From contig CBDCYR010000002.1 in the NCBI GenBank assembly GCA_965224275.1, positions 186,001 through 250,000 on the forward strand: a stretch of DNA of 64,000 bases, given 5' to 3'. This document shows positions 18,080 to 27,708 of this stretch, in pieces. The stretch is from CAUZWH01 sp965224275 (GTDB lineage: Bacteria > Pseudomonadota > Alphaproteobacteria > SHVV01). The notes below the pieces were generated by a model, which was not told the DNA's origin, did no database searches, and was given only the letters and a program-made list of their open reading frames with translations. Position numbers and translations under genes: made by a program. Position 1 is the first letter of the stretch, and each line of letters begins with the position of its first letter.

Positions 18080-19165
18080 TTAGCCACGTCGCGATTTGGG
18101 ATTGGGCCTCATGGCGAGATCCAATTCGCCCATTGGTTTGCCGCCGGCTTCGGGGAGCCAGCTCCGCGCCTCACCCGCATAGTTGTCGCCGGGGTTTCCA
18201 AAGACGGTGGTTCGCCACATGATGCGGCCGTGCTGCGCGGCATCAAACCAGGTCGCCGTGTGAATTGTGTTGCGGTTGTCGTGACTCACCAGATCGCCTG
18301 CGTCCCAGTCATCGACATAGGTAAATCGTGGTTCGGTATAGTGCGCCATCAGTTCGGAAAGCAGGTGCCCGCCCGCACTGTCCGGCCCTGGTGGCATGCC
18401 GGCAAACGGGCCCAAGATCCAATCGAGTTGGGATTCGCCGCACAGGTATAGCGCCGGCTTGCCGGTAACCGGGTGGATACGCACCACCGGTTGACGCTGT
18501 GACTCCTGGTGCGGCAACAGCGGTTTTGGCGTTTCTCCCGCGCGTACCGCCGCCTCGCCGCGGCCGGTCCACGGAATCGCATGGACCGCTTCGAGGCCGT
18601 CGAGGTGTTGCTTGAGCGCCGGCGATAGCGCGTCGTAGGCCGCTATGCCATCGGCATAGATCGTCTGACCCTGCCCTCTTGGGCACGGCGTCATTGCGTA
18701 GAACAGCGAGACGTCCGGTGGCGGCCGACGGAAGCTCTGATCGGTGTGCCAACCCAAGCGATGGGGGTATTGCACCGGCAGTCCACCATCTCGCGCCAAC
18801 GGCGGATCCGGTCGCGCCGGCACCTCAAAGTTCATCGGCGACAGGTTCGAGACGACGAGGATCTCGGGGACGCTATCGTGGATAAGGCGTTCGGGCGTCA
18901 ACGTCGCGTGATAGTTCTCAACTTCGGCGCCGAATCCCCGGCTCAACTGGACGAGAAGCCTTGGATCTTGATTGATGGCGTCGAGGTGCTTCATCACCAG
19001 CATGCCGCCCGTGGCGTAAAACGTATCGCGAAGAGGACCGGGGTTTACTTCAAGCTCTGCCACGATCGCCGACAATTCCCGGGCGCTATCGAATCGCAGC
19101 TCGGCGCCGAAATTCGAACCAGAAAGCGGCATGATCTCAAAGCAGATAGCTTCTACCCGCGTCAT
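18080..19165 (-). CDS. TauD/TfdA-like 2-oxoglutarate dioxygenase
   Basis: This 361-residue protein has the fold and motifs of TauD/TfdA enzymes: the iron ligands HxD in LGWHTDQSFRRPP, a conserved AIPWTGRGE region and the distal motif NRNTIHTATWFD followed by GRIMWRTTVFG with the cofactor Arg. It is about 80 residues longer than typical TauD, with a longer N-terminus that also contains MKHLDAINQDPRLL. It is only distantly similar to the dioxygenase at 8663. It stands alone between a kinase gene and a FixJ-like regulator. The substrate is unknown. Confidence 0.88.
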   Translation of the reverse strand: MTRVEAICFEIMPLSGSNFGAELRFDSARELSAIVAELEVNPGPLRDTFYATGGMLVMKHLDAINQDPRLLVQLSRGFGAEVENYHATLTPERLIHDSVPEILVVSNLSPMNFEVPARPDPPLARDGGLPVQYPHRLGWHTDQSFRRPPPDVSLFYAMTPCPRGQGQTIYADGIAAYDALSPALKQHLDGLEAVHAIPWTGRGEAAVRAGETPKPLLPHQESQRQPVVRIHPVTGKPALYLCGESQLDWILGPFAGMPPGPDSAGGHLLSELMAHYTEPRFTYVDDWDAGDLVSHDNRNTIHTATWFDAAQHGRIMWRTTVFGNPGDNYAGEARSWLPEAGGKPMGELDLAMRPNPKSRRG

Positions 19166-19383
19166 TTTGCGAGATCCTCGATTTTGCCTAGCCCGATTTC
19201 AGTATGAACCCGGCGCTAGCGGATGACGAGAATTGGCAAGCGGCCACAGTTCTCTAAGCTGCCATTTTCGTCGTCGTGATGATCTCAGTAATTACAGTCG
19301 TTGCACCGAGCCGCAAGCCTCTGTAGGAAATACTCTATTAGAATAAAGGCGGCACGAAACAGGCGCGTTGGAGAGCGAACGAT

Positions 19384-20001
19384 ATGGCTGACGATGCTTT
19401 GATCCTGGTTGTCGATGACGATGATGAACTACGCGATACGCTGATTGCGATGGTCGAGTCGATCCAGCTCGATGTCCGCGGCTATGCGTCGGGCAAGGTC
19501 TTCCTTGACGAATACGATTCGAGCCGGCCGGGCTGCCTGGTGCTCGATGTGCGCCTGCCCGAACTTAGTGGGACCGAGGTTTTGCGCGAATTGCGGGACC
19601 GCGGCAGCTCGATCCCGGTAATCATCACGACCGGCTACGCCGATGTGCCCGTCGCGGTCGAAGCCATGAAACGCGGCGCTGTCGATTTTCTGGTCAAGCC
19701 CTTCAGCAACCAGGTACTGCTTAGCCTCATTCAAAAATGCGTCCAGATCGACATCGACCAGCGCCATGACGATGCCGCCCGCAAAAGCTTCAATGAGCGG
19801 TTCGAAAGCCTGACCGCGCGCGAAAGCGATGTGATGCAATTGATGGTGAGCGGCAATGCCAATAAAACGATCGCCCACCAACTCAATATCAGCATCAAGA
19901 CTGTCGAAGCCCACCGCAGCAACGTTATGCAGAAAATGCAGATATCGAGCTTCGCCGAATTGGTGGAAAGCGCCACGCGTTACGGCGTTTTGGATTCGTA
20001 G
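19384..20001 (+). CDS. FixJ/LuxR-type response regulator
   Basis: This 205-residue regulator has an N-terminal receiver domain (about 5-120) with the acidic pocket in VVDDDDE, the phospho-acceptor Asp in LVLDVRLPELSG, the switch Thr in VIITTGYADVP and the Lys in LVKPF. A C-terminal LuxR-type helix-turn-helix follows (about 140-200), with LTARESDVMQLMVSGNANK and KTVEAHRSNVMQKM. GGAGAG precedes the ATG. It is the first gene of a plus-strand run of signalling genes and is a natural output for one of the adjacent PAS kinases. Which kinase it serves cannot be told. Confidence 0.94.
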   Translation: MADDALILVVDDDDELRDTLIAMVESIQLDVRGYASGKVFLDEYDSSRPGCLVLDVRLPELSGTEVLRELRDRGSSIPVIITTGYADVPVAVEAMKRGAVDFLVKPFSNQVLLSLIQKCVQIDIDQRHDDAARKSFNERFESLTARESDVMQLMVSGNANKTIAHQLNISIKTVEAHRSNVMQKMQISSFAELVESATRYGVLDS

Positions 20002-21428
20002 CACAGCGGCCGGGGTCCATTCGCGCAAAGGCAACCCTTGCCCCTATACTCCGTTGACCGTCCCAGTCGGCTAATCGTTTACCAGGGGGCGAACCCGCGT
20101 ATGCCCGAATAGGAAACGCGCCTCGAATATCGCTACACGTCCGACGATGTATGGCGATCTACGACATACGCGAACCATACGACATGACGGGCGCCGTCGA
20201 GTGGGCTCACTCGGCCGGCCGATGCGGCCAAGATTTCGATGAATTTTGCACTGGGGCCCCGGCGGGTCGCGCTACCTCGCTCGCTGTTTGTGCTGTGGGG
20301 CGGGATCGTTGTCAGCCTGCTGCTGTGGCACGCGGTGTCAACGCAACTCGGCGGCCCGCTTGCGATCTATGCGGCGGTGCTCTCGAGCTTGCCGTTGGCG
20401 GGTGCCTTTCATTGGATCCTACGCCAGTCGATACGCGCATCATCCGATTTCGAAATCGCCGAAACCCGCAGCTCCCACATCGATTTCCAACGCATCGTCA
20501 AAGCGACGCACGAGGGCATCTGGGTTACCGATGCCGATAATAAGACATCCTACGTAAATCCCCGTCTGACGGAGATGCTCGGGTATCAACCTCACGAACT
20601 GATCGGGCGAACCCCGGCCGACTTGGCGCCAGACGCCGCAACACGGACCCGAGTAGCGAATAACTTGGCCCGCCGTAAGCAGGGGATCACCGACCAATAT
20701 GACATGCAGTATGTGCGTTAGGACGGCAGCGTGTTTTGGGCAATGCTGGTGGTCAGCCCGATTCTAGATGCCAAGGGCCACTATTTGGGCGCCGTCGCAA
20801 TGGTCGCCGATATCTCGGCGCGCAAGCGCGTCGAAGAAGATCTTAGCAAAGCCAACGACAGATTCCTCAAAGCGTTCTACGCCGGTCCTTGTATGTCTTC
20901 GATCGCCGACCTTGAGACTGGCGAACTGATCGACGTCAACGACGTGTGGCTCGATACCTTTGGTCTTCGACGCGAACAGGCCGTCGGCAAAACACGTGAC
21001 CAATTGGGGATCGTGTTGGAGACCAGCGTGACAGACGCGTTCCGGAAAATCACCGACGGCGCGGCAGGCAGGTTGGAGTTCGAGAGTTCGTTCACCGCAA
21101 AAGACGGCCAAACGGTGCACACGTTGGCCACCACCGAGCACGTCGAACTCGACGGCCGCCAGGCGGCACTTACGGTCTCTAGTCGATATCTCGGCGCGCA
21201 AACAGGCGGAGCAGGAACTGCGGGCCGCCAACGACCAGTTCTTGAGAACGTTCCGCGCGAGCCCAGGAATGGGGTCGATCGCGGATATCGAAACCGGAGA
21301 GCTGGTCGACGTCAATGACGTCTGGCTCGACGTTATGGGCGTCACGCGCGCGGAGGTGGTTGGCAAGACCCGCCAGGAATTGGGCCTGGGCACATCACAG
21401 GGTGCGCGCGACGTTCGCGATAGTCTTA

Positions 21429-22360
21429 GAGTCCGACTCGAAACTCTATGTTTGATAACAGTACCTTGCGAGCCGCCTTGTGAGGAGTCGGATGTTGGCG
21501 ACAAGAATCCATGCCTGTGCGGAGGCGATTGATTTCTCCCAATCCTTGGCCAGTCGACGGCATCGGTTGAGCCAGGCGAAGGTCCTCTCGACGACCCATC
21601 GTCTGGGCAGGAGCTCGAAGCCCTGGGCGGTGTCTGAGCGCTTGATGATCTCGAGCTTCCAGCGGCCGATGTCCTCAAGGGCGCCCTCGAGTTTCGGTCC
21701 CGCGTAGGCGGCGTCGGCGAAGAGGTGACGCAGCCGGGGGAAGCGATGACGGATCGATTTGAGGACCTCGGGCGCGCCGTCGCGGTCCTGGATATCGGCT
21801 GCGTGCACGATCAGGCCGACCAGCAGGCCGAGTGTATCGGTGACGATGTGACGCTTGCGGCCCTTGATCTTCTTGCCCGCGTCATAGCCCCGAACACCAC
21901 CGCTTTCCGTGGTTTTCACGCTCTGGCTGTCGATCACCCCGGCGCTCGGGCCGGCCTCGCGTCCTTCCAGCTCCCGGGCCGCCATGACCAGGTGATGGTT
22001 GATGCTCTCCAGCAGGCCGTTGGAGCGCCAGTCGTAGAAATAGCGCTGGACCGTGGAAGGCGGAGGGAAGTCGTTCGGCAACATCGCCCACTGGCAGCCC
22101 GTCGAGGCCATGTACATGACCGCATCCATGACATGGCGCAGGTCCGTCGTCCTCGGCCGGCCGATCTTCTTGCGCGGCGGCATGAGCGGCGCGATCAACG
22201 CCCACTCTCGATCCGTCAGGTCGCTTGCGTAGCGCCCGCCACGGCGCTCATAATTCGGGCGAGTGATTTCGGTCCACATGTTGTGCCTCCTCGTTTGCTT
22301 TGACACAACCGAGTAAGCCACAACCGACTGAAATCACTCAACTAGTTTCGGGTTGGCCTC
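21429..22360 (-). mobile_element. IS5-family insertion sequence, 932 bp, TTA target duplication
   Basis: The ends are inverted repeats: GAGTCCGACTCGAAACT at the left (21429-21445) and its near-complement AGTTTCGGGTTGGCCTC at the right (22344-22360). TTA is duplicated at 21426-21428 and 22361-22363. A 3-bp TNA duplication and a single transposase gene fit the IS1031/ISL2/IS427 side of the IS5 family. The insertion interrupts a PAS domain of the kinase gene. Confidence 0.93.
21446..22279 (-). CDS. IS5-family transposase
   Basis: This 277-residue DDE transposase starts MWTEITRPNYERRGGRYASD at 22277-22279. Its catalytic residues are visible as Asp in AGVIDSQSVKT, Asp in LFADAAYAGPKL and Glu in VVERTFAWLNRCRRLAKDWE, the IS5-type signature. 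It is encoded by a single intact frame, so no programmed frameshift is needed. It runs opposite to the interrupted kinase gene and nearly fills the element, ending 17 bases from the left end. Confidence 0.95.
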   Translation of the reverse strand: MWTEITRPNYERRGGRYASDLTDREWALIAPLMPPRKKIGRPRTTDLRHVMDAVMYMASTGCQWAMLPNDFPPPSTVQRYFYDWRSNGLLESINHHLVMAARELEGREAGPSAGVIDSQSVKTTESGGVRGYDAGKKIKGRKRHIVTDTLGLLVGLIVHAADIQDRDGAPEVLKSIRHRFPRLRHLFADAAYAGPKLEGALEDIGRWKLEIIKRSDTAQGFELLPRRWVVERTFAWLNRCRRLAKDWEKSIASAQAWILVANIRLLTRRLARYCYQT

Positions 22361-25300
22361 TTAGAAGTGGAACCCGCGAAAATTTCGAGACCGCAATAAG
22401 AACCAGACACGGTCAGTCGATCGACGTTGTGGCAAGCATGCAACGGCTTGATCTGGACGGCCGCGCGGTCGTGCTCTCGGTTTCAATCGATATCTCCGAG
22501 CGCAAAAAGATCGAGGCAGAACTTCGTAAGGCCAATGAGCGCTTCGTGAAAGCATTCAACGCGAGCCCCGGAATGTCGACGATCACCGACATTGCAACCG
22601 GCGAGATCATCGAAGCTAACGACATTTGGCTTAGCGTCCTTGGATTATCGCGCGCCGACGTGATCGGAAAATCCCGACGTGAACTCGGTCTCGAATTCAC
22701 CTCTACCGGCATGGACGTACGCCACGAACTCGCGGTTCGAGAAACCGATAAGACCGAAGTTGAATCCACCATATGCTCTACCGACGACGTACAGATGACC
22801 GTCATCACGCGGTTGGAGCGGATCGAACTTGACGGGCGGGCTGTGGCGCTTTCGAACTCGGTGGACATCACCGAACGCAAGCGAACCGAAGACGAGCTTC
22901 GCACCGCAAACGACCGCTTTCTCAAAATCTTTTACGCCAGCCCAGCAATGGCTTCGATTACAGACCTCGAAACCCGGTGGATAGTCGACGTAAACGACGC
23001 TTGGCTGGACGTAACCGGGCTGGATCGAGAAACCGCGATCGGCAAGACAAGGCAGGAAATCGGCTTGGTATTATCGCGCGACTTTGATTTCTTTGACGAC
23101 GCATCAGATAACGCGCAGCGGCGTTCGAACATCGAGACTGTCATACGCGCAGTTGATGGCACCGAGGTCTCGCTAATTTCCAACTCGGAGCGGATCGAGC
23201 TTGATCGGCGGTCGGCCGTGCTATCGGTGTCCATCGACATTACGGAACGGAAACGCGCTGAGAAATATCTGCTTGAAAACGAGCGACGGACTAGCGAGGG
23301 TCAACGCATGGCCCATCTAGGGACTTGGGAACGAAACCTGGACGATGGGCAAATCGTCTGGTCCGACGAAATTTGGCGAATTCTGGACCTTGATCCAGGA
23401 TCAATTGAACCCACGCCAGAGTTTTTCTTCGACGTGGTTCACCCCGACGATCTTGCTGGTCTCATAAACATGATCGAGGCCGCCTATGAACAACCTCGCG
23501 CAAGCGAGTACCGAATCATCCGGCCAAACGGCGAAATCCGTTACATCGATTCACGGCGAGAAGTCCACACCGACGAAACTGGACGACCGCAAACGATGAT
23601 CGGAACGTTGCTCGATGTCACCGATCGCAAGGTCGCTGAGAACGCGCTGGCATCGTCACTGCGCGAAAAGGAAACCCTGCTGCGCGAAGTGCACCACCGC
23701 GTAAAGAACAACCTTCAGATTATCGCCAGCCTTTTGCGCTTCCAGTCCAAAAAGGCGCGTAACCCCGATGACGTGGCGGTGTTTCGCGAGGGGCAGGACC
23801 GTTTGAAGTCAATGATCCTTGTGCACGAGAAGCTCTACGGCTCCGCCGATCTATCGAATATCGATTTTGGCGATTATGTGCGAACGCTCGTCGAGCAATT
23901 GTTTCAGTCATACGACGAGCAAGCCGACAAGGTGTTGGTTTCGGTCGACGCTGACCATGTCATGCTGCCGATCGAAATCGCATTGCCCTGCGGCATGATT
24001 ATCAGCGAGCTCTTAACGAATGTTTTCAAGTATGCGTTCCCCGAAGCCAAAGCGGGTACCGCCACGGTTAGCATCAAGCACCGCGAAGAGCGGATTTTTG
24101 TAGCGGTAACTGATACCGGAATCGGGATGCCAGCGGAGATTGATATCGATGATCCCAACACCTTTGGACTGCAGCTCGTGCGCAACCTCGCCGAGCAGAT
24201 CGGTGGAACGCTCGGCCTCGTTGCTGAGAGCGGGACCGCGGTAACCATTGGATTTCCCAGTCGAAAACAACACCGAGTGAAGCGCGCTATGGAGCAAGCA
24301 AGAATCTTCGTCGTTGAAGACGAGGCGTTGATCGCGATGGCGATCAAGGATCAGTTGGAGCAGTTTGGTTATGCCGTGTGTGGCACTGCCGCGCGCGGTG
24401 AATCGGCTTTGGGGCTGATTGCCGACCGCGAACCCGATCTCGTGCTGATGGATATCAACCTCGCCTGCAAAATGAACGGAATCGAAGTCGCCGAGAAACT
24501 CCACCAATCAGGGGACGTACCGGTGGTTTTCCTAACCGCCTATTCCGATTCCGAACTCCTGGCGCGGGCCGCGATCACCGAACCGTTCGGCTATCTGATC
24601 AAACCATTCGAAGAGCGTGAGCTGCACGTCACGATCGAAATGGCGCTTTACAAGCACAGCATGGAGCAGAAGCTCCTGCAATCTCAGCGCATGGAGGCAG
24701 TCGGTCAGCTCACTGGCGGGGTCGCGCACGATTTCAATAATCTGCTCGCGGTTATTCTCGGTAATCTCGATCTGGTCTTGATGGACGATGCGATACCGGC
24801 CAAGAGCCGGAATTTGATCGACCGAGCGATTGGCGCGGTTGATCGCGGCGCCGATCTAACCCAGCGACTACTGGCTTTTGCCCGCAAGCAAGTCCTGGAC
24901 CCGCAACATACCGATGTAAACACCGTGATCGAAAACACGGCGACGATTCTGGAGCGGGCGCTGGATCAGTCGATCGATCTCCAACTCGAACTGCAGGGCG
25001 ATCTACCGAATTGCCTCATCGATCAAGGTCAACTTGAGAACGCGATCATCAATCTCGCGATCAATGCCCGCGACGCGATGCCACTTGGTGGACGTTTAAC
25101 GATCGCAACCTCCCAAGATGATCTTTCCGAGCAAGATGCGTCGCTCGATGACGGTCTTGCCGCAGGCAAGTATGTCGTTGTTCGGGTCATCGATACGGGC
25201 GAGGGCATGTCTGACGACGTCATCGCGCACGTCTTTGAGCCGTTTTTTACCACCAAGGGAATCGGCCAGGGGACCGGGCTTGGGCTCAGCATGGTCTACG

Positions 25301-25887
25301 GCTTTGCCAAGCAGTCCGGCGGCAGCGTCCGAATTAGCAGCGGGATCGATATGGGAACGACGATCGAACTGATATTGCCCGAAGGGATTGGCGAACGGCA
25401 AAAGAGTGCGGAGGTCACGACGCCGAGTGACGAACCCGGCGTGCCACCCTCGCCCGCCGGCGAGCACACCCTTCACGTGTCGCAGCCGCCCATTCTCCGC
25501 GGCGACGGGCAGCGCCTACTGGTGGTCGAGGACAATCCAATTCTGCGGGAGTTTCTGTCGGAAGTGTTGTCGAGAAAACTCGGCTACCTGCCGGTTGTAT
25601 TCGCCGACGGCGAGCCGGCCTTAGCCGAGCTCGAACGCGATCCCACCATCGCATTGCTGCTCACCGATATCGTGCTACCGACAGGAATGGACGGCCTGGA
25701 GATCGCGCGCCGCGCGCGTGCGCTTCGCCCCGACTTACAGGTACTGCTGATGTCGGGTTTCACCGACTCGACAATGGTCCCGGAGGATCTCGCCGACGCC
25801 GGTGCCACCCTGCTGGGAAAGCCCTTTCGCACGCGAGTGCTGGCAGAAGCAATAGCCAAGGCGATCCGACCAAATTACCTGCACTGA
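22300..25887 (+). CDS. Open 3' portion of the interrupted kinase: PAS, HWE-type kinase, receiver, second kinase, receiver
   Basis: This frame stays open for 1195 residues, with a start codon supplied by the IS5 end. Order: remnant PAS, three PAS domains (to about 445), a HisKA_2/HWE-like kinase with H465/H466 in REVHHRVKNNLQ, HATPase (about 550-655), a receiver from M664 with D718, a second HisKA with H810 in GGVAHDFNNLL, a second HATPase with NLAINARDAM and GTGLGLSMVYG, and a terminal receiver (about 1070-1190). The sequence between kinase 1 and receiver 1 reads KQHRVKRAMEQARIFVVED, as though two genes had fused by losing a stop. Whether it is expressed from a promoter in IS5 is unknown. Confidence 0.85.
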   Translation: MTQPSKPQPTEITQLVSGWPLRSGTRENFETAIRTRHGQSIDVVASMQRLDLDGRAVVLSVSIDISERKKIEAELRKANERFVKAFNASPGMSTITDIATGEIIEANDIWLSVLGLSRADVIGKSRRELGLEFTSTGMDVRHELAVRETDKTEVESTICSTDDVQMTVITRLERIELDGRAVALSNSVDITERKRTEDELRTANDRFLKIFYASPAMASITDLETRWIVDVNDAWLDVTGLDRETAIGKTRQEIGLVLSRDFDFFDDASDNAQRRSNIETVIRAVDGTEVSLISNSERIELDRRSAVLSVSIDITERKRAEKYLLENERRTSEGQRMAHLGTWERNLDDGQIVWSDEIWRILDLDPGSIEPTPEFFFDVVHPDDLAGLINMIEAAYEQPRASEYRIIRPNGEIRYIDSRREVHTDETGRPQTMIGTLLDVTDRKVAENALASSLREKETLLREVHHRVKNNLQIIASLLRFQSKKARNPDDVAVFREGQDRLKSMILVHEKLYGSADLSNIDFGDYVRTLVEQLFQSYDEQADKVLVSVDADHVMLPIEIALPCGMIISELLTNVFKYAFPEAKAGTATVSIKHREERIFVAVTDTGIGMPAEIDIDDPNTFGLQLVRNLAEQIGGTLGLVAESGTAVTIGFPSRKQHRVKRAMEQARIFVVEDEALIAMAIKDQLEQFGYAVCGTAARGESALGLIADREPDLVLMDINLACKMNGIEVAEKLHQSGDVPVVFLTAYSDSELLARAAITEPFGYLIKPFEERELHVTIEMALYKHSMEQKLLQSQRMEAVGQLTGGVAHDFNNLLAVILGNLDLVLMDDAIPAKSRNLIDRAIGAVDRGADLTQRLLAFARKQVLDPQHTDVNTVIENTATILERALDQSIDLQLELQGDLPNCLIDQGQLENAIINLAINARDAMPLGGRLTIATSQDDLSEQDASLDDGLAAGKYVVVRVIDTGEGMSDDVIAHVFEPFFTTKGIGQGTGLGLSMVYGFAKQSGGSVRISSGIDMGTTIELILPEGIGERQKSAEVTTPSDEPGVPPSPAGEHTLHVSQPPILRGDGQRLLVVEDNPILREFLSEVLSRKLGYLPVVFADGEPALAELERDPTIALLLTDIVLPTGMDGLEIARRARALRPDLQVLLMSGFTDSTMVPEDLADAGATLLGKPFRTRVLAEAIAKAIRPNYLH

Positions 25888-26181
25888 GCCTAGCCTGTAA
25901 CTTACACAGGGTTCGCCGAAACGGTGCTGAAAACCGGAACCCGGGAAAACCCCGTCGCCAACGCGCGCACCCAGCCCTCCGCCACTTAAGCCGCCAGGAT
26001 ACCCGAGCGAGTGGCCGGGGATACCCTTTCCCCGCGCAGGGATCACATCAATTTTCCCCTCATAAACAATCGGTTAACTATATCCACGGATGGCGCAAGC
26101 AACCGGCTTGCAGCATCCCAACAACAGCGGCTCCAAAGCCCAAGTGGTCGCAGTCGGTTTGCTAATCGACGAGGAAAATCC

Positions 26182-26610
26182 ATGTTTGACGTAAACGGCC
26201 ACAGCTTCAGCGACCACCTTGACGCCGCCGGCGAAACCCACGTCACCAGCAAAAACGTTCTGCTCGTTGAAGACAACGAGATGAACCGCGACATGCTCGG
26301 GCGGCGGTTGACCAAGCGGGGCTATCGGATGAGCTACGCGACGGACGGCTGGGATGCCATTCGCACCGCAACAAAACAACAACCAGACCTGATCCTAATG
26401 GATCTCAGTCTGCCCGAGCTGGATGGTTGGGAAGCAACCCGCCGCCTCAAGGCGCAACGCTTGACGACCGGCATTCCGATTATCGCGTTGACCGCTAATG
26501 CGATGACAGAAGATCGCGACCAGTCAATCGCAGCCGGCTGCGAAGGGTTTGAGACCAAGCCGATCAACTTCGCCAATCTGCTTGGCAAAATCGCCCAATT
26601 GCTGAGCTAG
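26182..26610 (+). CDS. Single-domain response regulator
   Basis: This 142-residue receiver protein has no output domain. It contains VLLVEDNEMNRDML (acidic pocket), LILMDLSLPELDGWE (phospho-acceptor Asp), IIALTANAM (switch Thr) and FETKPINF (conserved Lys). About 25 residues precede the receiver. GAGGAAA lies just ahead of the ATG at 26182. Its stop is only two bases before the receiver-cyclase start, so the two are clearly co-transcribed. DivK- or CpdR-like proteins of this type pass phosphate on or bind partner kinases. It is a likely partner of the large kinase at 27701. Confidence 0.93.
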   Translation: MFDVNGHSFSDHLDAAGETHVTSKNVLLVEDNEMNRDMLGRRLTKRGYRMSYATDGWDAIRTATKQQPDLILMDLSLPELDGWEATRRLKAQRLTTGIPIIALTANAMTEDRDQSIAAGCEGFETKPINFANLLGKIAQLLS

Positions 26611-26612
26611 AA

Positions 26613-27708
26613 ATGGACCCGCAAGACCCAGCAATTCTCGTTGTCGACGACAACGAGAACAACCGGGAGCTTCTCGTTCGCCGGTTGGCCAAAGAGGGTT
26701 ATCCCAACGTCGTCCTCGCAGAAGACGGAAACATCGCGTTGGAGCGCCTGGTGGAGCAACCGTTCGCCCTCGTCCTGCTCGATATCATGATGCCGAACCT
26801 CAGCGGCTATGAAGTCCTCGAGGAAAATGAAGGCTGATCCGGGCTTGCGCGACATCCCGGTCTTGATCATCTCCGCGGTGCAGGAATCAGAGAGCGTCGT
26901 GCAGTGCATCGAACTTGGGGCCGACGATTACCTCACCAAGCCGTTCGATGCCGCAATTCTGCGCGCCCGGGTCGGCGCCTGCCTCGAAAAACGGCGGCTC
27001 CGGGCTCAGGAGGCGCACTACACAAACTCGTTGGAGGCGGAGAAACAGCGTTCGGACATGTTGCTGCACGCGATCCTGCCACACGGCGCCGTCCACGAAC
27101 TCAGAGCATCGAACGAGATCAAACCGCGCCGTTACGACAATATTGCGATCCTTTTTTGCGACATCGTCGGCTTTACCAGCTATTGCGACGCCCACTCCGC
27201 AGAACAGGTGGTCGGCGAACTTCAGTCCCTGATGGTTGGCTTCGAAGAGGTGATCGAGGCCAATGGCATGGAGAAGATCAAGACCATCGGCGATGCCGTT
27301 TTCGCCACCGCGGGCTTGTTGCGCCATATCGAGGATCCGGTATTGGCGGCGGCGCAATGCGGACTCGACATGATCGAGGCTGCGGGCCGTCATGACACCG
27401 GCTGGGAGGTACGGGTCGGTATCCATTACGGCTCAGCCGTGGCCGGGATCGTCGGCCGCAGTCAGTTCCTGTTCGACCTGTGGGGTGACGCGGTGAACAT
27501 CGCCGCGCGGATCACCGATCAGGCCGCACCTGGTTCGGTATTTCTCAGCGGTACAGCCTGGCTTCATCTCCACAATCGATGGCGCGGCAAGAGTCATGGG
27601 CTCGTTGAGCTCAAAGGAAAAGGCAAAGTAGAACTCGTCGAGTGCCTGGGCCCTTCCCGAGTTCAGCGCGGTGCCAGCGCGACGCCTGGCGAGGTGGCAC
27701 ATGCGTAG
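26613..27708 (+). pseudogene. Receiver-adenylate cyclase fusion, frameshifted
   Basis: The first frame (26613-26837) encodes a receiver up to NLSGYEVLE. The second (to 27708) continues with KMKADPGLRDIPVLIISAV and a class III nucleotide cyclase. The two join if one G is removed near 26822 (GAGGAAAATG), giving about 364 residues. The cyclase domain has metal-binding Asp in LFCDIVGFTSY, the adenine-selecting Lys in EKIKTIGDAV, and FLFDLWGDAVNIAARI with the Asp and the transition-state Asn/Arg region. The product would make cAMP under phospho-control. An indel, an assembly error or a recoding event could explain the shift. An ATG at 26827 could restart the second part. Confidence 0.85.

Larger units (their letters stand above)
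20239..25887 (+). pseudogene. Giant multi-PAS dual-kinase hybrid sensor, broken by IS5, a stop codon and a frameshift
   Basis: The original gene can be read as one protein of about 1570 residues once three lesions are undone: an in-frame TAG at 20719-20721 (probably from AAG in a YVRKDGSVFW context), an extra A at 21181, and the IS5 at 21429-22360 with one copy of its TTA target duplication. After that repair, GARDVRDSL joins RSGTRENFETAI in frame. Two membrane segments near the N-terminus are followed by a series of PAS domains, then the kinase and receiver domains described for 22300-25887. The match to whole codons supports the reconstruction. As it stands, no full-length product can be made. 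Confidence 0.9.
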
